Both the position numbers and the translations under genes were made by a program. Below are positions 44,881-57,000 of a DNA stretch of 64,000 bases, piece by piece. Location: positions 1 to 64,000 of the forward strand of contig JAUCBJ010005553.1 of the NCBI GenBank assembly GCA_032718475.1, given 5' to 3'. Below the pieces are notes generated by a model. That model saw only the letters and a list, made by a program, of their open reading frames with translations, had not been told where the DNA came from and did not search any database. The stretch comes from Nemertoderma westbladi. Its lineage: Eukaryota; Xenacoelomorpha; Nemertodermatida; Nemertodermatidae. How positions within the stretch are numbered: position 1 is the first letter of the stretch; each line of letters opens with the position of its first letter.

Positions 44881-44943
44881 CCCCCCCCCCCCCCCCCCCC
44901 AATTTTGGTTATGATACGAGATTAATATTGGTAATCTCGTATC
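44881..44943. repeat. poly(C) tract (right) and hairpin
   Basis: C20 (44881-44900), followed by a perfect 12-bp stem GATACGAGATTA / TAATCTCGTATC with a 7-base loop at 44913-44943. Confidence 0.88.
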
Positions 44944-45779
44944 CCCAACATATTGCTAAAATGCCACTAGTCCCATTTTCTGGTCGGTAATGAAGTGGAA
45001 TTGAATCCGCTTACAATATTATATTAGATAAAATAATAATAATACAGTAAAAAGGCCTACAGAAAAATAATCACTTTACTACAGTAAAACAATAAAATAG
45101 CTAAAATGTCATAAACCTCTCCTTCCATGCAGCCATTGATTGAGAAAGCAGAATTACTCTTGGACAGACAACCCACCCCAATCAACACTCCAGCCTGGCT
45201 TGCTCCTTATCTGTGCCCAGCGAGCTGCGTGTTCAATAATTACCTAACGTTGCTATGATACAGAAAAAAATCCTTCCCTATTCACTAACAATAGGCCAAT
45301 TCGATCGTGCTTGGCGAATATTACATATTTCTACACTATTTGATTTTTAATCAATAAATAATCATACATATTTATATTAAACACTCGAATAAAATAAAAA
45401 CTTTGTGAGAATGGGACACGGCGAATCTACCCATGTTAATTTTATACCAGGTGGGATAAATGTTACCCCTCTAAATCATTAATTACCGATATAAGAACCA
45501 AATACTAAATACCAAATAATTCGATAAATTTCGCCCGAACAAACACAAAATACGCATTCACGCAAACAAACGTGTAACATAAAACCCGGAGACAGTGACA
45601 GCTGTCTGCATCGTGTTAATACGCATCGAATGAGCCACAAAGCAAGTAGTGAGAGCGAAATCTGACGACGTGTATCGATGGACATACATACAAATTTACA
45701 TACAAACTGAGCAGATTCATATATATTAGATTAGATACTATTTCTCGTTGTCTCTTTTATTTGAAATAAAATGTCGGTT
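44944..45779. other. No gene seen
   Basis: AT-rich, without recognised domains. Open frames here are short and unsupported. Confidence 0.4.
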
Positions 45780-46189
45780 CCTTATCGGGCCGCTAGGCCC
45801 GTCACTAGTTTAACATTGAGTAAGGCAGCATCAACCTTCGAGAAAATATTTTTCACTGTACTTTCTCCTGATAAGCAGTTATCCAATGTGGCGCCTAAAT
45901 ATTTAACTTCCTTTTTATTTTCAATATTATGTCCATTACTAGTGACTTCAAACTTAGTTACCTTCTTTAACTTTCTTTTGGAACCAAACAAAATACCTTC
46001 AGTCTTACCGTAGTGAATGGATAGCTTATTATCAACCAACCACTCATTACAGGATTCTAGAACTGCACTTAACTTTTGGGAAATATGGATAGGATCTTTA
46101 TGAGAGAAAATAAGAGCACTATCGTCGGCATATAAAATGAGTTTAAAATCGATATAAACAGGAACATGCTTCAAATTTCTAATTTCCAC
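45780..46189 (-). pseudogene. LINE reverse transcriptase fragment with intact YADD
   Basis: 135 codons: FKLILYADDSALIFSHKD (motif C), LVDNKLSIHYGKTEGILFG and KKEVKYLGATLDNCLSG. This is the palm end and thumb of a CR1/L2-type RT in one open frame. A different subfamily from the other LINEs here. Truncated on both sides. Confidence 0.85.
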
Positions 46190-46439
46190 ATGTAAGGATG
46201 TGAGTTTTCCTGAAATATGTTTTTCAAGGAAATTTCAGGAAAAGTATATTTCATCCGTAGTTACCACCACAAGAGCCAAGACATAAACACATATAAGCAG
46301 GGATCCCTCGTTTGTACTGTTTACTCTACTTGTGTTTTACTATATATGTTTTCAGAATGTGCTAAATAAAATAATTATGGTATAACATGACCCATAATAA
46401 TATAGTGTCATTTTCTGATGACACGGACGTAACGCACTG

Positions 46440-46850
46440 AATAGAAAAGTTATTCTAATGTGCAACACCCCACGTTACTACTGTACCTAACTGAAGAACT
46501 GGTAGCTTCGGGCGCTGGTAAATTGTACAGAGGCATACAAAACATACATAGCCTCATTTGAAAACAAATTGGAAAATGTTGAAGAATAATTTTTCTACTC
46601 CCCAGCAATGACTCAATCCAATTGGTCCCAAGCAAACTTCCCAAAACGCCACCTAGTGACGAGATTGTGTACACATGGTTTTCACTTCCAGCTGTGCTCC
46701 GTAACGGGATGTCTGGAGATAGGCGAACAATGTAACAATGTCTGTGCAAATTATGCGGCAGTACTCTCACTTTGCTACACGCCCTAGACTGTCCTAGTAT
46801 AAAACCTCATGGTCTGAGTTTTCTCGACAACTCCGTCTGACTGATCCATC
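46440..46850 (+). pseudogene. Possible retroelement zinc-motif fragment
   Basis: In frame near 46730: CLCKLCGSTLTLLHALDCPS, a C-x2-CG-x8-HALxC pattern that in invertebrate retroelements precedes the domain seen at 10259-12470. Surrounding frame is broken. Weak call. Confidence 0.3.
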
Positions 46851-47244
46851 ACAAATTTAAACTACCTGCAATAATTTTTAAACTAGTCCCAAACAAATTT
46901 ATCTTATTTTATTAGTAACAAATCCATTTTACATACATTAATTGAATTTATTTATTTTTTAGAAAATGACACTATATTACGGGTCATGTTGTAATAAAAT
47001 AGGAAATTTCCAGAAAATCCTAAAATGTATAGGAAATTTCCGGAAAAATGTATAGGAAATCCTCTCACATCCCTGCTAATATATTTACATCTACATTCAG
47101 GTTTGTTTGAAAGGTATTTGTAATAAAAAGGTTGAAAAGTTAGGGTAATGAAAACGAGAGAAAATGTGTCTTTCAGTAGGCCTATAGTATAGTCTGTGAG
47201 ACGTGCTCGGATCCGTAGGTGCAAACCCCATACAGTAGAGTTCA

Positions 47245-48157
47245 GGCCCAGTCCCCCCACAACTGACCCGGCCCCAGGCCCCCCACCACTGACCCGGCCC
47301 CAGGCCACCCACCATACTGACCCGGCCCCAGGCCACCCACCACTGACCCGGCCCCAGGCCCCCCAACCACTCACCCGGCCCCAGGCCACCCACCACTGAC
47401 CCGGCCCCAGGCCACCCACCACTGACCCGGCCCCAGGCCACCCACCACTGACCCGGCCCCAGGCCACCCACCACTGACCCGGCCCCAGGCCACCCACCAC
47501 TGACCCGGCCCCAGGCCACCCACCACTGACCCGGCCCCAGGCCCCCCACCACTGACCCGGCCCCAGGCCACCCACTACTGACCCGGCCCCAGGCCACCCA
47601 CCACTGACCCGGCCCCAGGCCACCCACCACTGACCCGGCCCCAGGCCACCCACCACTGACCCGGCCCCAGGCCACCCACCACTGACCCGGCCCCAGGCCA
47701 CCCACCACTGACCCGGCCCCAGGCCACCCACCACTGACCCGGCCCCAGGCCACCCACCACTGACCCGGCCCCAGGCCACCCACCACTGACCCGGCCCCAG
47801 GCCACCCACCACTGACCCGGCCCCAGGCCACCCACCACTGACCCGGCCCCAGGCCACCCACCACTGACCCGGCCCCAGGCCACCCACCACTGACCCGGCC
47901 CCAGGTCACCCACCACTGACCCGACCCCAGGCCACCCACCACTGACCCGGCCTCAGGCCACCCACCACTGACCCGGCCCCAGGCCCCCCACCACTGACCC
48001 GGCCCCAGGCCACCCACCACTTACCCGGCCCCAGGCCGCCCCCCCCCCCCCCCATGACCCGGCCCCAGGCCCCCACCACTGACCCGGCCCCAGGCCCCCC
48101 ACCACTGACCCGGCCCCAGGCCCCCCACCACTGACCCGGCCCCAGACCACCCATCAC
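47245..48157. repeat. 26-bp GC-rich minisatellite, about 35 copies
   Basis: Unit GACCCGGCCCCAGGCCACCC plus ACCACT, with ACC/CCC variants and a poly(C) interruption near 48040. 78 bases (three units) read open in several frames, giving long Trp/Gly-rich frames on the minus strand. The purine-rich strand has short G runs. Not CRISPR: there are no unique spacers. Confidence 0.96.
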
Positions 48158-49299
48158 TCTAAATCCGGCCCTGCTGACACCTGCAGTACTGGCAGTGTTC
48201 CTAATGTTAAAAGGTGTGATTGGAGTAGGGCTACGAGTGTCAATATTGCTTAGTATCAGTATGTTTTAAATTAATTACTAAACAATATTGTAATCCCTAC
48301 TGATGTATGTAATTGTCTTAATGCATAGTGTAGAAGTTGTTTACATAAACATTCTATTGACAAGTACTATAATGACCTCACTGGTGCATTAAGGACATCT
48401 GCGAACCTTACTATTCCTAAAGATTAAAGGTTCTTAGGCACTACTACAGTAGGATCGGCATTAATTGTTAAAACGTCTGTTTGTAGTGGTTGTCATGGAA
48501 ACTTAAAAATAGAACAATGTAAATTTGATGCGGAAATAGTGATATAGTGGGGGTAGGGATTGGTCCCAAGTTGTAATATCTTAAAGTTATGCTTTAAAAA
48601 ACCATTTTATAAATTTGAACATCTGTTTAGCCTGGTTGCCATGGTAACTGGATTACCCTTGCGAACACCATTATGAACCAGGACTTGTATAAATCGACAA
48701 TTTTATTCACACTACGTATAATTTGATATTTTTAAATTTTATTTACGTCATGCAGACATACTATTTTCACATGTTCATTGTTTATAATGGTTATACGTGT
48801 CTTTTTGCATATGTTCTTATTGTTAGCTCTATTTTATTTTTTATATTTAATGTCAATTAAACAATTATTTATTTATTTAGTGAACTATTTACTACACAAT
48901 ATAATCAAATTGATACAGTATTTCATATAATTGAGTAAGTTAAGTTTCGGGTACATAAATGATTATATAATGTAGACGGAGGCTTGTCGGGTAGGCCCAT
49001 ATTACACAAACCCCCGTGTACATTTGTAAATAAGTAGGTATATCATTGTAATTAAGTAGGTAGGGCCTAACACTAAATAAGCGCTACTGTAAATACGTAT
49101 GTTGCACTGTAAATATGTTAACAACTCATGAAAAACAACTATTGGTAATACAGTAGGTAAATAAATCATGCAGGATGCAGTCTAAAAAGGGAAACATTTC
49201 AGTATACAATATAACACAGTAAATTGAATATAACGAAGCGGAAGGTCCAAACTACAGTACTTAGATTACATAATTTATATGATTAAGGTACAAAATTAT
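48158..49299. other. AT-rich spacer, no gene seen
   Basis: No domain, element end or tandem repeat recognised. Confidence 0.4.
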
Positions 49300-51970
49300 A
49301 GATGTTTATCGATAATTAATTACATTTGGATATTTCTTAGTTTGATTAGGCTTCAATAGAACGCATATCTGCCAGATATGAATGTAATTTATATTTGAAG
49401 ATTCTAATACTGTAGATTGTGCCTGCCGCACAGTTTCGGGGACTCCATTCCAGACTTCCGGGGCCCTGACTTTGATGGATTGTTTGGCAATCTGTAATCT
49501 TGTACGGGGTACAGTACATTGTCTGTTAGTAGCATTTCTTGTACGGTGATTGTGCGTGGTAGATGTGAGTGTAAGTAGTGTTGGTAGGATGTTTGGTGGT
49601 AGTAATTTATGTAAGTAGTTATAGCAAAGTATCGCGACTTGTTTTTTAAGATTGAAGTAATAGTGAGTGGTCGGAAGTCTATGTTTCCTCTAGACTGCAC
49701 AGTTTTTATGGGGTATATCTTTTGCGTAGAGGTATAGCCTACATAGAGGCTTCATGTAGGTATGTGTAGCCTACATGTAGATGCACGTGTAGGGTGAATG
49801 TAGGTAGGTGTAGTCCCATAGATATTAATGTAATTTATGTGTCAACTTGCAGTAACGTGATACACGGTCGTCAATCAGGATGTATGGCAATAATCTCTGA
49901 TCTCCACGGTACAATACGGTACATCAACCTGCAGACCTGTCTGCTGTCAGACAACAGGTTTTACTGCATACTGCAGTACTGTATAAATATCAAACATCGC
50001 GTTCTGATTATACTAAAGTCCCTTACTCGTCATAAATATTATGCCCTATTAAATTTGAGTATGCTAACGCCACGAAAGGCATCGTTCCATTAGATTAACT
50101 CGTTCTGATGTTTATTGAGTAAGAGTAACCTAAACAAGAACAGCCATCATCGCGGGGACTATAGTCTACCAGAAACCCTGACCCCCTATCAGCCTATGCC
50201 CCTCTTTATCTGTTTATCAACCATACATCCATGGGACTTGAACAACTTCAGCATTGAAATGTTTTGGACGTTTTGTTTTGAAAGTAAAAATATAGAAGTC
50301 TGGAAGTTTTGTTTGTTTTAATTTTTCAGGCAGTCACATTCCACCAACCAGCAACAGTCCCATCCCTTCCCACTATCAGACTATCCCGCGGACCACCACA
50401 CTGTTTCATTATAAAGTATTCCCATCTCGATGATGGGAATTAATCAGTAATCCGATGGGATTCACAGATTCAAATCCCATCTCGAAGTAACAGCAAAACA
50501 ATAACACGAAAGTCAATAGCTTTACAGTTATATTTGATTGCATTGAAAGTTAATAGAAAGAAGAAGTTAAATTGCATATCCATTAAAATATCATGAAATT
50601 GATACGGCAGTTTATAGTAGATTAAAACGACCACAGCAAGATTTATAAAATGAAAAATAAGTAAAATCAGCACACAATATTATCAATATAGACATTGAAG
50701 ACAATTTAATAAACTGATAAACAAATCTATAAAAAAATATCTACTAACAATCAATACATGATATATATAATATATATATACATCAGCGACTACCATCGCC
50801 ACTCTGGTTCAATCAGTCAGTCCGGTATCATTGTTAGCGTTTTGTTGAATTACCCACTCATCCTCAGTAGACCCTCATGGACACCGACGACGAGCTCTAA
50901 CCCTAACCGTTAGTCGATTCCTCCTTGACTGGAAACATCAGGTTCGGGCCGTTCGGCCCATACAAAGTCATTAGCATCCATGCCTGAACCCACAGGATCA
51001 TAAGATCTACAGTATGTATGGGTATATCGTTCAGTCGTTTTTTCCTTTGTCAGTACTGTAGTATTGATAGGCTCCGTCTCGTGGGTATTCAGGGGACCCC
51101 CATTCGACGTATTCGCATCTCCTCCTGGTTGTTTCGGGTACCACCGCCCGCCATATGCGCATCTCTTCGTGGTTGTTCCGGGTACCACCCCCGTTCGCCG
51201 CATTCGCATCTCATCGAGGAAGTTCGGGTCCGGGTACCCCGTGTAGGCCTATTTCATTCATCATTGTTGTTTTTAAAGACCTACCTACACCTACCTACAT
51301 TCACCCTACACGTGCACCTACATGTAGGCTACACATACCTACATGTAGCCTCTATGTAGGCTATACCTCTACGCAAAAGTTATACCCGTTTTTATGGCCC
51401 TGTTTTGTAAACTCTGGAGTGATTTTATTGTGGTTGTAGGGTTTTCCATGGTTTTTCTGTTTTTCCTCCTCCGTCTGTAGTGATTTCTGTGTTGGTTTGT
51501 GGAAGTATTTGATTCTGACTTGTATGATGTAGCTGCCCAGACAGCATTGCAGTACTGTAAATATGGGTCGATCATCGTATGGTAGAGTAGTTTTAGTGCG
51601 TGTGGTGAAATGAAGTTTTTTATTTTGTTAATTATCCCTAAGTTACGATACGACTAATTTTGTGTCGTATATGTTCCCGGTGGTGTTTCCAGGTAAGATG
51701 TTCATCTATGTAAAGTCCAAGAAATTTTATCGATTGTTTTCTTTTTAATTCAACATTGTTAATAATTAGGCCTACTTTTCCTTCACTGTTGATTTTGGGT
51801 GATCTATTGTGAGTGTGGAAAATGATATAGTTCGTTTTCCCAGTGTGGAGAGAGAGTCGATTTAATTGAAACCACTTGGCTAATTTGGTAAGTTCAGCAT
51901 TAATATCTGTGATTAATTGATTTATGTCTTTGCCAGCTTTACACTTTAAATAGATTGGTGTCGTCGGCAA
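49300..51970 (-). pseudogene. Jockey/CR1-type LINE RT, split by a DNA transposon
   Basis: Minus-strand parts: 51970-51638 (LITDINAELTKLAKWFQLNR, HTGKTNYIIFH, IKFLGLYIDEHLTWKHH), 51575-51388 (PYLQYCNAVWA, SLQNRAIKT) and 49710-49404 (SRGNIDFRPLTI, VLYPVQDYRLPNNPSKSGPR). Excising 49711-51387 plus one target copy restores an unbroken frame through QNRAIKT and VQSRGN. The RT catalytic part is missing upstream. Confidence 0.8.
49711..51387. mobile_element. Non-autonomous DNA transposon with 103-bp TIRs
   Basis: TIRs 49711-49813 and 51285-51387 start GGGTATAWCTTTTGCGTAGAGG and differ at only a few places. Both contain many ACATGTAGG-type motifs. The 9-bp duplication GTTTTTATG flanks it (49702-49710, 51388-51396). 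Long TIRs and a 9-bp duplication suggest Mutator- or Merlin-like superfamilies. No transposase seen. The interior has three imperfect repeats around TTTCGGGTACCACC (51145-51220) and an AT-rich left half. Confidence 0.9.
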
Positions 51971-52348
51971 ATAAGATAAGTTTTGTTTTCAATTCCAATT
52001 CCTAGCTCCGGTCTCCCCTGCACCATCTCAGTTTTAAAGAAAATTTGATTTTCCTTAGTTTCGTGGATTAATTGAGTTGTCAATAAATAAATATTATAAA
52101 CTTAAAGTAAACCTGTTTTTTTTTAAACTATGTTTTTTCACCCCTGTAGTCTGCTACCTACCGGTCAGCCGGTACTGGATTACAGAACATACCTGGATAC
52201 GGCAGTACGGGTAGAATACAGGAATACTGACTGACTGAGTACGACAGTACGAGTAGGCCTACTGACAAGACAGCAAGAATACCAGTACCGGTACCTATCC
52301 TGATCACACTGCGGACTTCAGCTCTTACACAACACATAAAAAATCAAT
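51971..52348 (+). other. Upstream region of the gene at 52349
   Basis: Contains several ACCGGTACCGGT-like short repeats. No TATA box in a convincing place. An in-frame TAA at 52337-52339 supports ATG 52349 as start. Confidence 0.4.
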
Positions 52349-52809
52349 ATGCTTGAAGGTGGAGTTCAACCAGTTAATATAGTGCCTGGGTTCGTTATAT
52401 CCAAACCGTCCTTTATAAACCTCTGCCTCGAAAATGGGATGTTTATGAGGTCGTTTCTTGAGGATTACTTAAAGAACGATTTCTCTTTTCTGGAAACCTT
52501 TGTTTTATCGAACTGCACGGCTTCAGAGATTACAAGTTGGCTACAGAAGTTATTAGACAAATCTCGTCAGACAGATTCCGATATTCCTCAGGCAACTGAC
52601 GAGAACAATTACAATAATTCTCATTTATTGACCGGTACCGGCACCGGTATAGATTTAGCGGAATCCGAGAGTGCCGCTAACAGCTACCTTCCTCCATCCC
52701 ATACCGGCACATTGTCGCCGGGCCGTTCCATTTCCAACTACCAGTATCCACCAGCGGTCGGTAATTCCTCCCGTCTACGATTAGGGGTCCCCCCTCCAAG
52801 GAGATCGAG
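52349..52809 (+). CDS. Exon 1 of the gene at 52.3 kb
   Basis: Codes for MLEGGVQPVNIVPGF through GVPPPRRSR. Ends in phase 2 at GAGATCGAG|GTAAGT. Confidence 0.7.
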
Positions 52810-54020
52810 GTAAGTTTCCGTTTCTTTAATCTTCATAAATTACCAGTAGGCCTACTCTACTGTACTGCCTACTGGCCTACCTACCTGGGTAGGGCCTACC
52901 GGTGCGGTAGCTTAAATTGCAAATTTAATAAACTAGGCTAAAAACGCTCTTAAGCGTTTGACCCCTACTGCCCTGTGGTGTTGTAAGTGTAACTGTAAGG
53001 AATAGGCCTACATCCAAAAGTGCCAAGCAGATCTGCCTAGCAGCCTAGACTAACTAGCTGTATAGATAGAGTATAGACTGAGAGCTATGCAATACAGCAA
53101 TAATACTCTACTGGAATAGCTGAATAGGCTAGAATATCAGAATATCCCCAATGATTTAATTTTCTCTCAGAATATATATGAAGATACCGGTACCGGTACC
53201 AGTAACAACTTTATTCACCTACAGGTAGTACCGGTATTACAATTTTTTTATTCACTCCGAGATTAAGAAATGGGTCTATTCGATTATAATTTAAGAAGTA
53301 GGTTCGGTTCTTTGGTGTCGGTAGGCCTAACTAATTCACTATACAGTATCATACAAAATACAATAATTATTTAGTTATTGAAACAGTAAATATGGATGTT
53401 AATTAAAATTATTATAATTAACATCCATATTTACTGTTTCAATAACTAAATAATTATTGTATTTTGTACTAATCTGTACATATCACAATATTGTGATTGA
53501 TTGACAAATTGTGATTTTATCACAATAATAATTGTGATAAAATGAGTATAAAATTGTATTAAAGTGAATAATTAATTTAATATTTATTTTAGGTCATATT
53601 ATTATAAAGGTTCTTCGTATAGAGCCCTCCATAAACCTATAAGCCACAGTAAAGTCTCCATTCCGGGTCACAGTGCAACGTATCCTAGCAACAGTAGAAA
53701 CGCGACCACGGGTCACAGCGCAACGTTTCTAAGCAACGATAACAGCCAGTCATTGAGTGAACCCAATAATGTAGAGGTTAATGACCTCGCACCATCGGTG
53801 ACGGTAAAGAAAGAGGAGGATGACTCGGATTGCATTGTGGATTACGTTAATCTCGCTTCTACAAACTCGATGCGATCTATTGCCGACCCCATTGAGTTAC
53901 ACACGATGGGAGGTCTCCAGTCTATAGACTCGTATCCACAATATAACTCGTCGTTGTCTCATACTGACCTAATGGAGGAATATTCTATGGATGGAACAGA
54001 TATCGGGGATATCGCATCAG
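52349..54020 (+). CDS. Possible GAF-type cyclic-nucleotide phosphodiesterase, N-terminal exons
   Basis: Exons 52349-52809 (donor GTAAGT) and 53593-54020 (acceptor TTTTAG, donor GTTAGT). Phases 2|2 and 1 agree, giving about 296 codons before the next intron. Start ATG has a purine at -3 and an upstream in-frame stop. Residues about 36-63 (FLEDYLKNDF, FLETFV, ASEITSWLQKL) resemble the short helical segment before the GAF domains of PDE10/PDE11 (F-V-x(4)-S/T-A-E-x2-x2-W-L). The rest is low-complexity: Asn/Ser/Thr-rich, a repeated GHSAT segment and VKKEEDD, a possible SUMO site. No GAF or catalytic domain is in the window, so the family call is tentative. Confidence 0.5.
52810..53592 (+). other. 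Intron 1 of the gene at 52.3 kb
   Basis: 783 bp. Contains GTAGGCCTA motifs, an ACCGGTACCGGT repeat, and a cluster of perfect hairpins (listed separately). Confidence 0.65.
53352..53468. repeat. Perfect 53-bp stem hairpin in intron
   Basis: Arms 53352-53404 and 53416-53468 are exact reverse complements with an 11-base loop. Two smaller perfect palindromes follow: TCACAATATTGTGA (about 53483) and TTTTATCACAAT/ATTGTGATAAAA (about 53514-53541). Confidence 0.95.
53593..54020 (+). CDS. Exon 2 of the gene at 52.3 kb
   Basis: Reads SYYYKGSSYRALHKPISHSK, two GHSAT-containing repeats, VKKEEDDSDCIVDYVN and DGTDIGDIAS. Phase 2 start, phase 1 end. In frame without a stop. Confidence 0.65.
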
Positions 54021-54090
54021 GTTAGTGTGGAGATCGTTACAGCGAGTTATTGAGTTACTGGAAGTCAATAAGTTACTGTGAACGAACTGC

Positions 54091-57000
54091 GTTTACTATA
54101 ATATCTCGCGCTTATATCTGTAGGAATGGGTTTTATAGACGAACATTTACTATAATATCTCGCGCTTATATCTGTAGGAATGGGTTTTATAGACGAACGT
54201 TTACTATAATATATCGCGCTTATATCTGTAGGAATGGGTTTTATAGACGAACATTTACTATAATATCTCGCGCTTATATCTGTAGGAATGGGTTTTATAG
54301 ACGAACATTTACTATAATATCTCGCGCTTATATCTGTAGGAATGGGTTTTATAGACGAACGTTTACTATAATATATCGCGCTTATATCTGTAGGAATGGG
54401 TTTTATAGACGAACATTTACTATAATATCTCGCGCTTATATATGTAGGAATGGGTTTTATAGACGAACATTTACTATAATATCTCGCGCTTATATCTGTA
54501 GGAATGGGTTTTATAGACGAACATTTACTATAATATCTCGCGCTTATATCTGTAGGAATGGGTTTTATAGACGAACATTTACTATAATATCTCGCGCTTA
54601 TATCTGTAGGAATGGGTTTTATAGACGAACATTTACTATAATATCTCGCGCTTATATCTGTAGGAATGGGTTTTATAGACGAACATTTACTATAATATCT
54701 CGCGCTTATATCTGTAGGAATGGGTTTTATAGACGAACATTTACTATAATATCTCGCGCTTATATCTGTAGGAATGGGTTTTATAGACGAACATTTACTA
54801 TAATATCTCGCGCTTATATCTGTAGGAATGGGTTTTATAGACGAACATTTACTATAATATCTCGCGCTTATATCTGTAGGAATGGGTTTTATAGACGAAC
54901 ATTTACTATAATATCTCGCGCTTATATCTGTAGGAATGGGTTTTATAGACGAACATTTACTATAATATCTCGCGCTTATATCTGTAGGAATGGGTTTTAT
55001 AGACGAACATTTACTATAATATCTCGCGCTTATATCTGTAGGAATGGGTTTTATAGACGAACATTTACTATAATATCTCGCGCTTATATCTGTAGGAATG
55101 GGTTTTATAGACGAACATTTACTATAATATCTCGCGCTTATATCTGTAGGAATGGGTTTTATAGACGAACATTTACTATAATATCTCGCGCTTATATCTG
55201 TAGGAATGGGTTTTATAGACGAACATTTACTATAATATCTCGCGCTTATATCTGTAGGAATGGGTTTTATAGACGAACATTTACTATAATATCTCGCGCT
55301 TATATCTGTAGGAATGGGTTTTATAGACGAACATTTACTATAATATCTCGCGCTTATATCTGTAGGAATGGGTTTTATAGACGAACATTTACTATAATAT
55401 CTCGCGCTTATATCTGTAGGAATGGGTTTTATAGACGAACATTTACTATAATATCTCGCGCTTATATCTGTAGGAATGGGTTTTATAGACGAACATTTAC
55501 TATAATATCTCGCGCTTATATCTGTAGGAATGGGTTTTATAGACGAACATTTACTATAATATCTCGCGCTTATATCTGTAGGAATGGGTTTTATAGACGA
55601 ACATTTACTATAATATCTCGCGCTTATATCTGTAGGAATGGGTTTTATAGACGAACATTTACTATAATATCTCGCGCTTATATCTGTAGGAATGGGTTTT
55701 ATAGACGAACATTTACTATAATATCTCGCGCTTATATCTGTAGGAATGGGTTTTATAGACGAACATTTACTATAATATCTCGCGCTTATATCTGTAGGAA
55801 TGGGTTTTATAGACGAACATTTACTATAATATCTCGCGCTTATATCTGTAGGAATGGGTTTTATAGACGAACATTTACTATAATATCTCGCGCTTATATC
55901 TGTAGGAATGGGTTTTATAGACGAACATTTACTATAATATCTCGCGCTTATATCTGTAGGAATGGGTTTTATAGACGAACATTTACTATAATATCTCGCG
56001 CTTATATCTGTAGGAATGGGTTTTATAGACGAACATTTACTATAATATCTCGCGCTTATATCTGTAGGAATGGGTTTTATAGACGAACATTTACTATAAT
56101 ATCTCGCGCTTATATCTGTAGGAATGGGTTTTATAGACGAACATTTACTATAATATCTCGCGCTTATATCTGTAGGAATGGGTTTTATAGACGAACATTT
56201 ACTATAATATCTCGCGCTTATATCTGTAGGAATGGGTTTTATAGACGAACATTTACTATAATATCTCGCGCTTATATCTGTAGGAATGGGTTTTATAGAC
56301 GAACATTTACTATAATATCTCGCGCTTATATCTGTAGGAATGGGTTTTATAGACGAACATTTACTATAATATCTCGCGCTTATATCTGTAGGAATGGGTT
56401 TTATAGACGAACATTTACTATAATATCTCGCGCTTATATCTGTAGGAATGGGTTTTATAGACGAACATTTACTATAATATCTCGCGCTTATATCTGTAGG
56501 AATGGGTTTTATAGACGAACATTTACTATAATATCTCGCGCTTATATCTGTAGGAATGGGTTTTATAGACGAACATTTACTATAATATCTCGCGCTTATA
56601 TCTGTAGGAATGGGTTTTATAGACGAACATTTACTATAATATCTCGCGCTTATATCTGTAGGAATGGGTTTTATAGACGAACATTTACTATAATATCTCG
56701 CGCTTATATCTGTAGGAATGGGTTTTATAGACGAACATTTACTATAATATCTCGCGCTTATATCTGTAGGAATGGGTTTTATAGACGAACATTTACTATA
56801 ATATCTCGCGCTTATATCTGTAGGAATGGGTTTTATAGACGAACATTTACTATAATATCTCGCGCTTATATCTGTAGGAATGGGTTTTATAGACGAACAT
56901 TTACTATAATATCTCGCGCTTATATCTGTAGGAATGGGTTTTATAGACGAACATTTACTATAATATCTCGCGCTTATATCTGTAGGAATGGGTTTTATAG

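Noticed and set aside
46952-48157. Open frames of over 300 codons rich in Gly/Trp
   Set aside because: Readings of the 26-bp minisatellite; several frames are equally open.
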